Assembly (NCBI RefSeq): GCF_009740285.1
Contig: NZ_CP046566.1
Coordinates: 1,232,501-1,296,500 of the forward strand
From: Phnomibacter ginsenosidimutans
GTDB lineage: Bacteria; Bacteroidota; Bacteroidia; Chitinophagales; Chitinophagaceae
Length of the DNA stretch: 64,000 nt
Reading direction: 5' to 3'
Both the position numbers and the translations under genes were made by a program. A model generated the notes under the pieces. It searched no databases and was not told where the DNA came from. It saw only the letters and a list, made by a program, of their open reading frames with translations. The stretch's first letter is position 1. Every line of letters begins with the position of its first letter. Of this stretch, positions 44,875 to 54,373 are shown piece after piece.

Positions 44875-47491
44875 ATGAGATCTACAACACAATGGTTGCT
44901 ACCGGCAGCATTGTTGCTGAGCATGACCAGCATGGCGCAGCGCAATGATAAAACAGCCGTAGTAGCCCCTCCGGCCGCAGTGGCAGACACCGCTAAAAAG
45001 GCTGCTCCCAAACCCCTTTCTATTGCCGACAAAATCAAGTCGAGTAAAAAGCATGCCGGCTTGTTTACCGTGTATCAGGATACGGCCACAGGTACCACGC
45101 AGTTGTATGTACGCAAAGACCAGCTCGGTCAGGAATTCATTTACCAGAGTTTTTCGCTGAGCGGTCCTACCAGCTTGTTCCTCAACCAAAGTATGCACCG
45201 CTCTACCCTCATTTTTGCTATCCGCAAAGTGTACGATAAAGTGGAGTTTGCCACACAAAACACCAACTTCTTTTACGACCCCAACAATGCCGTAACCAAG
45301 TCGGCTAATGTGGATGTGCCCGAAGCTGTTTTCTTGTCAGAAAAAATTGCCGGTGAAGATTCTACCGGTTACCTCATCGCCGCTGATGGTTTGTTTGTGG
45401 GCGAAAAACTCGATCCGGTGAAGCCGTTGAATCCTCCGGGTTTGCCGCCAACGGCCATTTTCAATCTGGGTGGCCTCAACCCCATGAAAAGCCGTGTGAC
45501 GGGTGTGCGTAGCTATCCCAACAACACCGATGTGGTGGTGGATTTGGCTTACGACAACCCCATGCCTTTCAACCAGGGTGGTAAAGACATTACTGATGCC
45601 CGCTTCAATAAAGTGCGGATGCAGCACTCCTTTATTGAAGTGCCGAAAAATGATTTCCGACCCCGCCGCGATGACCCACGGGTGGGTTATTTTGGTTCAG
45701 AAGTAGACGACATGACGTCTCTGTCACCAACGCCATTTAAAGACGTGATCAACCGCTGGCATTTGGTGAAGAAAGATCCGAATGCAGCCATCAGCGAACC
45801 CGTAGAACCCATTGTATGGTGGGTAGAAAATACCACGCCTGTAGAGCTGCGTCCATACGTAATGGAAGCCGGCAATAAATGGAACGAAGCCTTTGAAAAA
45901 GCGGGTTTCAAAAACGCCGTGGTAATGAAGCAAATGCCTGACGATGCCACCTGGGATCCTGCCGACATTCGCTACAACGTGATTCGTTGGGTAAGCAGTG
46001 CCTATCCTTCGTACGGCGCTATCGGGCCCAGCTTTACCAACCCCCGCACCGGCCAGATTCTCGGTTCAGATATTACCGTAGAATGGCGCAGCGGTGCCGG
46101 TACACCCATCCAAAGTGAGCTGTACGAAAAAGCTTGCTGCTACTTCTTGGGAAGAAGCGTTTGCCCAAAACAAATCGGTACAGCAATTGCTGCCTGCCGG
46201 TGCTCACAAACATTGGGCTACCTGCAACATGGCGCAAGAGTTGGCTATGCAGTTTATGACTGGCGCTACTGCTGTAGAAGTGCTGGATGGCGATGCGGCT
46301 GAAGTGCCCGAAATGCACAAGCAGTTTTTGTATTACCTCATTCTGCACGAAATGGGGCATACCCTCGGCCTCAACCACAACATGAAAGCCAGCCAAATGC
46401 TGAGCCCCGCCGAAGTACACAACAAGAGCATTACCCGCAGCATTGGTTTGCAGGGTAGTGTTATGGATTATCCTGCCGTAAACGTATCGCTGGACCGCAG
46501 CAAGCAGGGCGATTACTACACCACCAAAGTAGGCCCTTACGATGTGTGGGCGATTGAATATGGTTACACGCCATTCAGTGCTGCTACAGAAGAAGAAAGC
46601 CTGAAGAAAATCCTGTCTCGCAGCAACGATCCCAAACTGGCTTTTGGCAACGATGCAGATGACATGCGTGGCGCCGGTAGCGGTATTGACCCCCGTGTAA
46701 TGGTGAACGATATGAGCAACGACATGGTGGCTTATGCCGAAGATCGTTTCAAATTGGTGAATACCATGCTCGGCAAACTCAAAGACCGTTACACAGACCC
46801 CAATGAATCTTGGGCCAAACTGCGCAGCCGGTATTATACTGTTATCAGCCAGCGTAGTCAAATGGCCGGTGCCGTGGCCAACTACATTGGTGGTGTGTAT
46901 GTAGACCGCAGCTTCCCCGGACAGCAAAGCGGTAACAAACCATTTACACCAGTGCCTGTGGCGTATCAGAAAAAAGCCATGAGCCTGCTGGCGAAAAATG
47001 TGTTTGCACCAAACGCTTTTGATGCTGATGCACAACTGTTTCCTTACCTGCAATCACAGCGCCGCGGTTTCGGTTTCTTTGGTGCTACCGAAGATCCTAA
47101 ACCACAAAACACAGTATTGAATTTGCAGATGAGTGTATTGCAGCGCATGCTCAACCCCGTTAGCTTGCAGCGCATCAACAGCAGCAGCTTGTATGGCAAT
47201 ACTTACAGCGTGGCTGATGTAATGACTGATTTGGTAGGCGCCATTTTTACGGCTGATTTGAAAACCGGTGTAAACCTGTACCGCCAAAACCTGCAAACAG
47301 AATTCGTAAAAGGTGCCAGCGGTATTGCTACCACAGCTCCCGGCTACGACAATGCTTCTAGAGCCGCCGCTTTGAGCACCCTCAAGAAAATTAAAACGCA
47401 ACTGGCTACTGCTGTAAGCCCCGATGAGCAAACCCGTGCACACCGTGCCAATTTGCAATTCCTCATTGAGAAGGCATTGGCGGTGAAATAG
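44875..47491 (+). CDS. Secreted zinc-dependent metalloprotease (DUF5117/DUF5118 type, frameshifted)
   Basis: A large exported peptidase with signal peptide (MRSTTQWLLPAALLLSMTSM). The first frame holds the N-terminal region (PLSIADKIKSSKKHAGLFTV; LFVGEKLDPVKPLN) and PIVWWVENTTPVELRPYVME; the second holds the catalytic HEMGHTLGLNHN (HExxHxxxxxH) and VMDYPAVNVSL as the Met-turn region, then a C-terminal domain. The frames join by removing one T of the TT at 46134-46135, giving EKAAATSWEEAF and a normal ~871-residue protein, so a one-base insertion is the likely cause. Upstream, 44622-44874 holds no gene. Substrate unknown. Confidence 0.82.
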
Positions 47492-47540
47492 AGTTGATCG
47501 GTTAATTAGTTGACTGGTTAATTAGGAGATATAGTCACCC

Positions 47541-47582
47541 AAAAAAACATCCCACTGGCGAAAGCAGGTGGGATGTTTTTTT
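47541..47582. terminator. Bidirectional terminator between metalloprotease and gltX
   Basis: AAAAAACATCCCAC (47542-47555) pairs with GTGGGATGTTTTTT (47568-47581) around a 12-nt loop. It lies between two convergent genes. The 47492-47540 spacer contains a GGTTAATTAG-type repeat. Confidence 0.85.
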
Positions 47583-47648
47583 ATGGTTCAGTAAATCCTT
47601 GTAAAAGAAAAATGCAGAATCTATAAATTCTTCTTCTAGAATCTTTAT

Positions 47649-49994
47649 CTAAAAATTTTCTACAAGTGATTTGTGATAATGTTCGAAATCATCAATCAAT
47701 GAATTTAGATAATTGTCACTAGGAGTTGTTTCCTTGAGAAGGTAGAGGGTTAAGTGCAAATGCAATATCATTCTTTCAGAGATTGAGTTTATCCTCTTTT
47801 TTCTATCGAAAATACCTTCACTCATTAATTCGTGGGTTAGTATACTTACGTGGTCATACTTTGAGTAGTAGATATACTGTTCATAAACATCAAGGAGTCC
47901 CTTTAATGTAGGTTGTAAACTTGTTTCTTTAAAAAGATCATTTGCAAATGGTGCTTTCAAAAAAGGTTGTTTATTTGATTTTCCATTATTAGGATCATAA
48001 TCAGGACTTAGGAAACCCTTGTATTTATTTGTGAATTTTTCTATGAACTGGTCTGGCTCAGAAATTGCGTAAAATTTCACTTGATTTACTGTGGTAAAAT
48101 AAGCTAACGTTTGATTTAATCCATCAGCAAGACGGACCTTTGATGCATAATTAAGCTGTTTGTGGATTTCCTCTTCTGGAAGTTTTTTTTCTTTTCCTCT
48201 AGTAAAAATGTCTACTAAGTTCAATACTATCAACTGATCAAGAAGTACGGCTCTTGCGATAATTCCAAAGCCAAATTCGTTTTCAAATCGATTATTTACT
48301 TCACTCGAAAGAGTTGAGAGGCTAATGGAAATGGAATTCAATCTTCGGAGCAAAATGAGTGATAATAACTCTGTGTCTTTGACTTGTTTACCATTGAAGT
48401 GCTTAAATACATTCTCGGAGACTTGAGCAACAGTTTCAAATAAATTAATTGCCATTTCAGGTGAGAATGGTACAAGCTCTTTTAATGTCCTTCGAATTCT
48501 TGCAATGGTTGCTTCTTTACCAATAATGGAAGCAATGTCAAACACGGCCGGGCCAAACTTGCCACCCACCAGCATGATGCGGAAGGGCAACATCAGTTCG
48601 CCGGGCTTTAAGCCATTCACTGCAGCAATCTCTTTGAACGCATGTTCCAAATCAGCAGCCTGCCACAGTTGCGTCAGTTCATAGTTGCGGATGAGCTCAG
48701 TAAAGAACAAAGTCTTCTGTTCATTCCATTTTCCTTTGATGCTCTCGGTATCAATGCTGGCCGGTGCCTGAAAAAAGAAGCCAGCCTGCTCGTAAAAATC
48801 ACTAAGCAAAGTGCAGCGTTCTTTTACCAGGTCAATTACTTGCAGCAATACCTGCTCGTTACAGTCTGTAATGCCATGCTGCGCCAGTACTTGTTGCACT
48901 TCAGGAAGCAGACGCTGTGCAGTGCTGCGCTTTATCCATTCGTGGTTGTACCACTTGGCTTTTTCAAAATCAAACTGTGCACCGGCGCTGTGTACCCGCT
49001 CCATGCTGAAGCGTTGTACCATTTCATCGAGGGTAAAAATTTCCTGTCCGCTGCCATCGTTCCAACCCATGAGTGCCAGCAGGTTTACAAATGCCTCGGG
49101 CAAAAAACCTCTTTCGCGGAAGCCTTCGGTGAATTCATTTTTCACAGGGTCGGTCCAGTTCATGGCAAAAATAGGGAAGCCGTATTTGTTGCCATGGCGC
49201 TTGCTGAGCTTGGCACCATCAGGACCCATAATCAGCGGCAAGTGGGCCCATGCAGGCATGCTGTCTTCCCAGCCCAGTTTCTTCCAGAGCATCAGGTGAA
49301 CAGGCGCACTGCTCAGCCATTCTTCTCCACGAAATGCATGGGTGATTTTCATGAGGTAATCATCTACCACCACCGCCAAATGATAGGTGGGCATACCATC
49401 AGCTTTCAGCAATACTTTATCATCTACCTGGCTGGTATGCACATTTACTTCGCCACGCACCATATCCGTAAAACCAATCACTTCGTCTACCGGCATTTTG
49501 ATGCGTACCACGTAAGGAGTGCCTTCAGCAATCAATTCTCTGGCCGCTTCCAGCTCCATGTTCAGGCTGTTGCGCATGTGTTGTCGAACCTGCTGGTTGT
49601 AGGTAGGCGAAGGGTTCTCCGGCGTTTTGTATTGCTCCCGCATGGCTTCGAGCTCTGCAGGCGTATCAAATGCATAATAGGCATCGCCCTGCTCTACCAG
49701 GCGATGGGCATATTGCTGGTACATTTCCTTGCGTTCGCTTTGGCGGTAGGGGCCATAAGCGCCGGGCTTTACCACACTTTCGTCGGGTTCGAGGCCGCAC
49801 CATTTCAGGCAATCCAAAATATAGGCTTCTGCACCGGGCACGAAACGGGTTTGGTCGGTGTCTTCGATGCGCAACACAAAATCGCCTCCATGCTGGCGGG
49901 CAAACAGGTAATTGTACAATACGGTACGCACACCACCCAGGTGCAATCCACCCGTAGGTGATGGGGCAAAACGAACTCTTACTCTTTGACTCAT
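47649..49994 (-). CDS. gltX: Glutamyl-tRNA synthetase fused to an unknown ~276-residue C-terminal domain
   Basis: Residues 1 to about 505 are a complete class I glutamyl-tRNA synthetase: RFAPSPTGGLHLGGVRTVLY (HIGH motif), RIEDTDQTR, HLPLIMGPDGAKLSKRHG (KMSKS motif) and an anticodon-binding domain ending in FGPAVFDIASIIGKEATIAR. The frame then continues for about 276 residues to 781 with no stop. This part is mostly helical and rich in Lys, Asn, Ile and Phe; it is not a known synthetase domain. It has weak resemblance to DUF5677-type proteins (IIARAVLLDQLIVLNLVDIF; YYSKYDHVSILTHELM) and an RMILHLH string that could be a HEPN-like motif, both speculative. The coding DNA is AT-rich from about 48540 downward. 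An internal ATG at 48455 could also start the extension. ATG 49994 is chosen over TTG 50003. Confidence 0.9.
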   Translation of the reverse strand: MSQRVRVRFAPSPTGGLHLGGVRTVLYNYLFARQHGGDFVLRIEDTDQTRFVPGAEAYILDCLKWCGLEPDESVVKPGAYGPYRQSERKEMYQQYAHRLVEQGDAYYAFDTPAELEAMREQYKTPENPSPTYNQQVRQHMRNSLNMELEAARELIAEGTPYVVRIKMPVDEVIGFTDMVRGEVNVHTSQVDDKVLLKADGMPTYHLAVVVDDYLMKITHAFRGEEWLSSAPVHLMLWKKLGWEDSMPAWAHLPLIMGPDGAKLSKRHGNKYGFPIFAMNWTDPVKNEFTEGFRERGFLPEAFVNLLALMGWNDGSGQEIFTLDEMVQRFSMERVHSAGAQFDFEKAKWYNHEWIKRSTAQRLLPEVQQVLAQHGITDCNEQVLLQVIDLVKERCTLLSDFYEQAGFFFQAPASIDTESIKGKWNEQKTLFFTELIRNYELTQLWQAADLEHAFKEIAAVNGLKPGELMLPFRIMLVGGKFGPAVFDIASIIGKEATIARIRRTLKELVPFSPEMAINLFETVAQVSENVFKHFNGKQVKDTELLSLILLRRLNSISISLSTLSSEVNNRFENEFGFGIIARAVLLDQLIVLNLVDIFTRGKEKKLPEEEIHKQLNYASKVRLADGLNQTLAYFTTVNQVKFYAISEPDQFIEKFTNKYKGFLSPDYDPNNGKSNKQPFLKAPFANDLFKETSLQPTLKGLLDVYEQYIYYSKYDHVSILTHELMSEGIFDRKKRINSISERMILHLHLTLYLLKETTPSDNYLNSLIDDFEHYHKSLVENF

Positions 49995-50000
49995 AGGCGG

Positions 50001-50008
50001 CAAAGATA
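50001..50008 (-). promoter_or_regulatory. gltX -7 box next to the start codon
   Basis: On the minus strand this reads TATCTTTG (TAnnTTTG), ending 6 nt before the gltX ATG, so the transcript would have almost no leader. Confidence 0.5.
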
Positions 50009-50028
50009 GTTTGTAGAAAGGAGTCAGG

Positions 50029-50137
50029 AAGATGGGAAGACCGAAAGTTGGGAGTCCGGAGTCTGTAGACCGGAGACAGTAGATAAAAGGCTCTATTCTA
50101 CATCACCTCTCCTTTGGAGAGGCCGGGAGAGGTAAAA
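50029..50137. repeat. Composite dispersed intergenic repeat, copy A
   Basis: The tract contains GGAGTCCGGAGTCTGTAGAC, ACCGGAGACAG and then CACCTCTCCTTTGGAGAGGC (50104-50123), which is internally palindromic, followed by CGGGAGAGGTAAAA. The last 34 nt recur with one mismatch at 61805-61838. It fills most of the 209 nt between gltX and the deacetylase; the rest is CCACCAAC/ATCTATCAACTATC-type spacer. Confidence 0.6.
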
Positions 50138-50203
50138 TAGAAACACGAAGTCTTAACACCAACCACCAACCACCAACTATCATCTATCAACTATCTTGCA
50201 TCC

Positions 50204-50832
50204 ATGTTTTACTTGCATCATACACCGTGGTGGTTGCGCATGCTGTTTCCGAAAGGATTGCAGTGGCAGGGGCCGGTGTTGCAGGGCAACGAAGTGTACC
50301 TCACTTTTGATGATGGACCTCACCCCGAAGCCACGCCTTTTGTGCTGGATCAACTGCAAGCTGCAGGCATGCAGGGAACCTTTTTTGCATTGGTAAAAAT
50401 GTACTGCTGCACCCCGACATCTATCAACGCATTTTGGCCGAAGGGCATGCGGTGGGCAATCATACCATGCATCACCTCAATGGAAGAAAAGCTACTACGA
50501 GTGATTATGTGGCGGATGTGGATGCAGCTGCCGGCGTCATCGATAGCCAACTATTTCGTCCACCATACGGGCAACTGACCAAAGATGAAGCAACACAAAT
50601 CCGTTCCCGATATCCTGACATGTCTGTGCTGATGTGGAGTGTGCTTACCGGCGACTTTGATACGAAGAAAAATGGGCAGCATTGTTTTGCTGCTGTCAAA
50701 AAACATACCCGTCCCGGCAGCATCATTGTATTTCACGATAGCGCCAAAGCCATGCCCCGCTTACATGAATCATTGCCGCTTACCTTGGCATGGTTACAAG
50801 AAAAAGGCTTGCACAGCAAAGCAATTTTGTAG
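50204..50832 (+). CDS. Polysaccharide deacetylase (NodB domain, frameshifted)
   Basis: A carbohydrate esterase family 4 enzyme that removes N-acetyl groups from chitin, peptidoglycan or similar. Motif 1, TFDDGPHPEATPFVLD, is in the first frame; motif 2, AVGNHTMHHLNG (HxxxH), motif 3, FRPPYGQL, and later VLMWSVLTGDFD and GSIIVFHDSAKA are in the second. Adding one G to GG at 50392-50393 joins the frames as GTFFALGKNVLLHPDIYQRI and gives about 209 residues, the usual domain length. No signal peptide is visible. A one-base deletion, probably a sequencing error, explains the break. Confidence 0.85.
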
Positions 50833-50957
50833 TGATACTATGTGTGCCAGCCATTTAGCAATTCAAACAGCATTGTAATTAGAGCACCATTACACAGAGG
50901 GAGGCGTTGGCCGGGCAAAACGGCCGGAGGCATCGGGTTTGCCTTGAATTTTCTTTG

Positions 50958-50990
50958 GTTACTTTCTTTTTTCAAGAAAAAGAAAGTAAC
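50958..50990. repeat. Perfect 14-bp inverted repeat
   Basis: GTTACTTTCTTTTT (50958-50971), loop TCAAG, AAAAAGAAAGTAAC (50977-50990). It lies in the 242-nt gene-free stretch 50833-51074 beyond the deacetylase and could act as a weak bidirectional terminator or be a dispersed element. A GGCCGGGCAAAACGGCCGG motif at about 50910 is a second small palindrome. Confidence 0.6.
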
Positions 50991-51074
50991 AATGCTGCAG
51001 TATAAGAAATTTAGAGGTAGTAAAATTGTTGCACTATCTGGCTATATTAAAGTGAAGATAGAAATCACGTTTGT

Positions 51075-51968
51075 CTAATGATGTCCGTAATCTTTTTCTC
51101 CCGCTTCAATAGCCATCGTTAACTGATTTTGCTTGGGCGGCAACGGACAAGTGGCAAATGGTGTAAACGCACAAGGTGGATTGATGGCCTTGTTGAAATC
51201 GAGCACTGTTTTGCCATTGCCATCGGGCATGGGAGCGTACAAAAAACGACCTGCACCGTAAGTGCTTTCACCATTGGTGGCATCTGCAAACAAGATGAAC
51301 AATTCATCGCCTTCGGTGAGTGCCTGCAGGCTGTACGATTGGCCATGCAGGGTAAACAACAAGGTGCCTGCTAATGGTTGCTCGTTGGTTTGTCCCAGCA
51401 CATTGCTAATGGCAATGGTTTTGGGGAAAGCAGGCTTCATCAGTGTTGCCTGCACTTTGTACGTTGTGTCTGTTGCAAATCGATCTGTGCCGTGAAAAGC
51501 TGCCACATTAGGATGATTCAGCTGCCGCAAACGGATACCCGTTTTATCACCACGTTGAATGATGGTAAACTGCCAGTCACCCATTTTTACCACGCCTGAT
51601 ACGCCCAACTTTGCATCGAATACAATGCCTTGCGTAAATGCCTTTCCGTTGACGGTTGCGCCTACGCCCGGCTTCAATTGTAGACTTACCTGAGCATCCG
51701 TCCACATCAACTCGCCAGCTGTTGCATAAGGGAAGCCGGCCGGGTAAACAGTCTTGTTTTCGGGGCTGCTGCCAAAGCTGTTGTTGCCTGGTTGCAACCA
51801 CAGTAATCCTGCCAAATTCAACCATCCATCGGTTGATTTCAGGTAAGCGATTCTTTTACTTATCCATTGCTGCAATTCAGCATCGTATGCAGGATTGCTG
51901 CGTTGAGCCAGCAAGTTGGTGCTGCAAATAACAGTGGTCAATAATGTAAAGACAATCCGTTTTTTCAT
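51075..51968 (-). CDS. Exported DUF1684 protein
   Basis: A 297-residue protein with signal peptide MKKRIVFTLLTTVICSTNLL, cleaved before AQRSNP. The family signature is intact at the C-terminus: VLDFNKAINPPCAFTPFATC followed by PLPPKQNQLTMAIEAGEKDY. Earlier, WLNLAGLLWLQPGNNSFGSS is the conserved N-terminal segment. The family is widespread in Bacteroidota and is of unknown function; the conserved Cys/Pro motif suggests a structural or binding role. Single gene; 51969-52187 upstream holds no other gene. Confidence 0.88.
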   Translation of the reverse strand: MKKRIVFTLLTTVICSTNLLAQRSNPAYDAELQQWISKRIAYLKSTDGWLNLAGLLWLQPGNNSFGSSPENKTVYPAGFPYATAGELMWTDAQVSLQLKPGVGATVNGKAFTQGIVFDAKLGVSGVVKMGDWQFTIIQRGDKTGIRLRQLNHPNVAAFHGTDRFATDTTYKVQATLMKPAFPKTIAISNVLGQTNEQPLAGTLLFTLHGQSYSLQALTEGDELFILFADATNGESTYGAGRFLYAPMPDGNGKTVLDFNKAINPPCAFTPFATCPLPPKQNQLTMAIEAGEKDYGHH

Positions 51969-52187
51969 GCCAGTAAAACAAGTGAAGGGGCAAGATAGCG
52001 GAATTGGAAAAAGTTCATCAAAATGATGCGGTATTTCTCAGTTCATTGCGCTGATTTTGCTCATGTTTCTGCAAATAGCCGGCCGGTAGATTTGTTACTA
52101 TAGCAATTCCGATAACCCCATCCCGCACTTGCGGCCTTGCTGTTGCTCGCCTTGCTTTCATCGTTCAGTTTCTAAGTAAAGAACGTT

Positions 52188-52697
52188 ATGAAACGACCAT
52201 TTGCCAATGCCTCATCGGGGCTTTCTGCCTCCGATCCACGGGTGAAATTATTAGACACCCGCATGAAGAAAGAGAATTTTCGTCCGGATGCACTCATTGA
52301 AATTTTGCATGCAGCTCAAAATGCGTATGGTTATTTGCCCATGCCTGTGCTGCAGCATATATCCAATAAGTTGCATATTCCTCCTGCACGGGTATTTTCT
52401 ACCGTTACTTTCTATCATTTCTTTTCGCTGAAGTCGAGAGGAGATCATACCTGCCTGGTGTGCACCGGTACTGCCTGCTATGTAAAAGGTGCCCAGCAAT
52501 TGCTGGATGCCGTGGAGCAAAGCTTTGGTATCAAAGCGGGTGAAGTGTCGGCCGATAACAAACTCGGCTTGCAAGTGGCCCGTTGCATTGGCGCCTGTGG
52601 TTTGGCACCTGCTGTAGTGATAGACGAAGAAGTGCAGGCCAAAACTGATGGGCAGCAACTCGTAGCAAAAATTCATGAAAAACTGGAGGCAATATGA
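52188..52697 (+). CDS. hoxE: Bidirectional [NiFe] hydrogenase diaphorase subunit HoxE
   Basis: A 169-residue subunit related to NuoE. A thioredoxin-like [2Fe-2S] domain has the cysteines of CTGTACYVKG and ARCIGACGLAP. The helical N-terminal part is EILHAAQNAYGYLPMPVLQH and RVFSTVTFYHFFSL. It links the diaphorase to another electron carrier in group 3d hydrogenases. The stop overlaps the hoxF start (ATGA, 4 nt). It is the first gene of hoxEFUYH. Confidence 0.9.
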   Translation: MKRPFANASSGLSASDPRVKLLDTRMKKENFRPDALIEILHAAQNAYGYLPMPVLQHISNKLHIPPARVFSTVTFYHFFSLKSRGDHTCLVCTGTACYVKGAQQLLDAVEQSFGIKAGEVSADNKLGLQVARCIGACGLAPAVVIDEEVQAKTDGQQLVAKIHEKLEAI

Positions 52698-54361
52698 ACC
52701 GGCAGGAGTTGACGGTGATGGCAGATCAGGCCAAAACAAAACACCATCATTTCAGTAAAAAAGTTTGTGTGTGCTGTGGTACCAGTTGCATGGCTTCCAA
52801 TGCAGAAAAAGTATTGGAACAAGTACAGCAAAACATAGTTGCACTGGGTTTGAAAGACGAAGTAGAAGCCAACCTGACGGGTTGCATGGGATTGTGCAAT
52901 CAGGGACCGCTGGTAAAAGTGTTGCCCGATCATACCATTTACCAAAAAATAGCACCAGAAGAAGTGGCAGACTTGCTGAAGGCACAGTTTGTAGACAAGC
53001 AACCGAAGAAAGAAAAACTGTTGTTTGCCGATACCAGACCCGAACCTTTTGTAAACGCCAACGATGATCCGTTCTTCAAAAAGCAACACAAAATCATTTT
53101 GAAAAATTGTGGCGTCATCAATCCGGAAGACATTGAAGAATACATAGCGTATGATGGGTACAAAGCTTTTGACAAAGCCTTGAACAGCATGCTGCCGGAA
53201 GACGTGATAGCTGAAATAAAACACAGCCGGTTGCGGGGGCGTGGTGGTGCAGGTTATCCCACGGGTATGAAGTGGGAAACGGTGTACAAATACGTCAACA
53301 ATCAGAAATACGTAGTGTGTAATGGCGATGAAGGTGACCCTGGTGCCTTCATGAACCGCAGTGTGCTCGAAGGCAATCCGCACAGTGTGCTCGAAGGCAT
53401 GATGATTGCGGGTTATGCGGTTGGTGCCAGCAAAGGCTACGCCTACATCCGCGGCGAATATCGCCTGGCAATTAAGCGTTTTGAAACAGCCCTGAAACAA
53501 GCCAAAAAACTGGGTTTGTTGGGTAAAAATATTTTGGGCAGCAACTTCTCTTTCGAAGTAGAAATCAGGATTGGTGCAGGTGCATTTGTATGTGGTGAAG
53601 AAACCGCATTGATTGCTTCTATTGAAGGCAAAAGAGGAACGCCAAGTCCACGGCCGCCATACCCTGCGGAGTGTGGTTTGTGGGGCAAGCCAACACTCAT
53701 CAATAACGTAGAAACCTATGCCAACATAGCGCCGATTATATTGAATGGTGGCGAATGGTTTAGCGAAACTGGAACAGCTAAAAGTGCCGGCACCAAAGTG
53801 TTTGCGCTGGCCGGCAAAATAAAATACAGTGGCCTGATTGAAGTGCCGATGGGTACCAGCCTCCGCGAAATTGTGTTTGATATTGGCGGCGGTATTCCTG
53901 GCGATGGCGAATTCAAAGCCGCACAAACCGGTGGCCCTTCGGGTGGTTGTATTCCGGAGCAACATTTGGATGTGGGCATGGATTACGAATCACTCATGAG
54001 CCTTGGCAGCATCATGGGTTCGGGTGGATTGATTGTGATGGACAAGAGCAGCGACATGGTGGACGTGGCCCGTTTTTTCATGGAGTTTTGTATGGATGAA
54101 AGCTGCGGTAAATGTGCTCCCTGCAGGGTAGGTACCCGCATGATGCACGACCTGCTACAACGCATTGTAGACGGCAAAGGCACTCAACATGATGTAGACA
54201 GATTGCAAGAGTTGGCAGTGTATGTAAAAGAAGCCAGCCTCTGTGGTTTGGGTGGTAGTGCTCCCAATCCGTTGCTTAGCACCCTCCGCCATTTTCCCGA
54301 AGAATATGCCAACCGCCTGGTGTCACCGGAAGTATTGATACATCAACATCTCGAACTGTAA
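52694..54361 (+). CDS. hoxF: Hydrogenase diaphorase subunit HoxF (NAD/FMN binding)
   Basis: NAD(H)-reducing subunit of 555 residues, a NuoE-like head joined to a NuoF-like body. The N-terminal [2Fe-2S] motif is CVCCGTSCMAS with GCMGLCNQGP. FMN/NAD site: RLRGRGGAGYPTGMKWE and VVCNGDEGDPGAFMNR. The 4Fe-4S motif is ESCGKCAPCRVGTRMM plus the Cys in EASLCGLGGSAPNP. It provides electron exchange between NAD(H) and the Fe-S chain. Confidence 0.93.
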   Translation: MNRQELTVMADQAKTKHHHFSKKVCVCCGTSCMASNAEKVLEQVQQNIVALGLKDEVEANLTGCMGLCNQGPLVKVLPDHTIYQKIAPEEVADLLKAQFVDKQPKKEKLLFADTRPEPFVNANDDPFFKKQHKIILKNCGVINPEDIEEYIAYDGYKAFDKALNSMLPEDVIAEIKHSRLRGRGGAGYPTGMKWETVYKYVNNQKYVVCNGDEGDPGAFMNRSVLEGNPHSVLEGMMIAGYAVGASKGYAYIRGEYRLAIKRFETALKQAKKLGLLGKNILGSNFSFEVEIRIGAGAFVCGEETALIASIEGKRGTPSPRPPYPAECGLWGKPTLINNVETYANIAPIILNGGEWFSETGTAKSAGTKVFALAGKIKYSGLIEVPMGTSLREIVFDIGGGIPGDGEFKAAQTGGPSGGCIPEQHLDVGMDYESLMSLGSIMGSGGLIVMDKSSDMVDVARFFMEFCMDESCGKCAPCRVGTRMMHDLLQRIVDGKGTQHDVDRLQELAVYVKEASLCGLGGSAPNPLLSTLRHFPEEYANRLVSPEVLIHQHLEL

Positions 54362-54373
54362 AGCCACTTGTAT

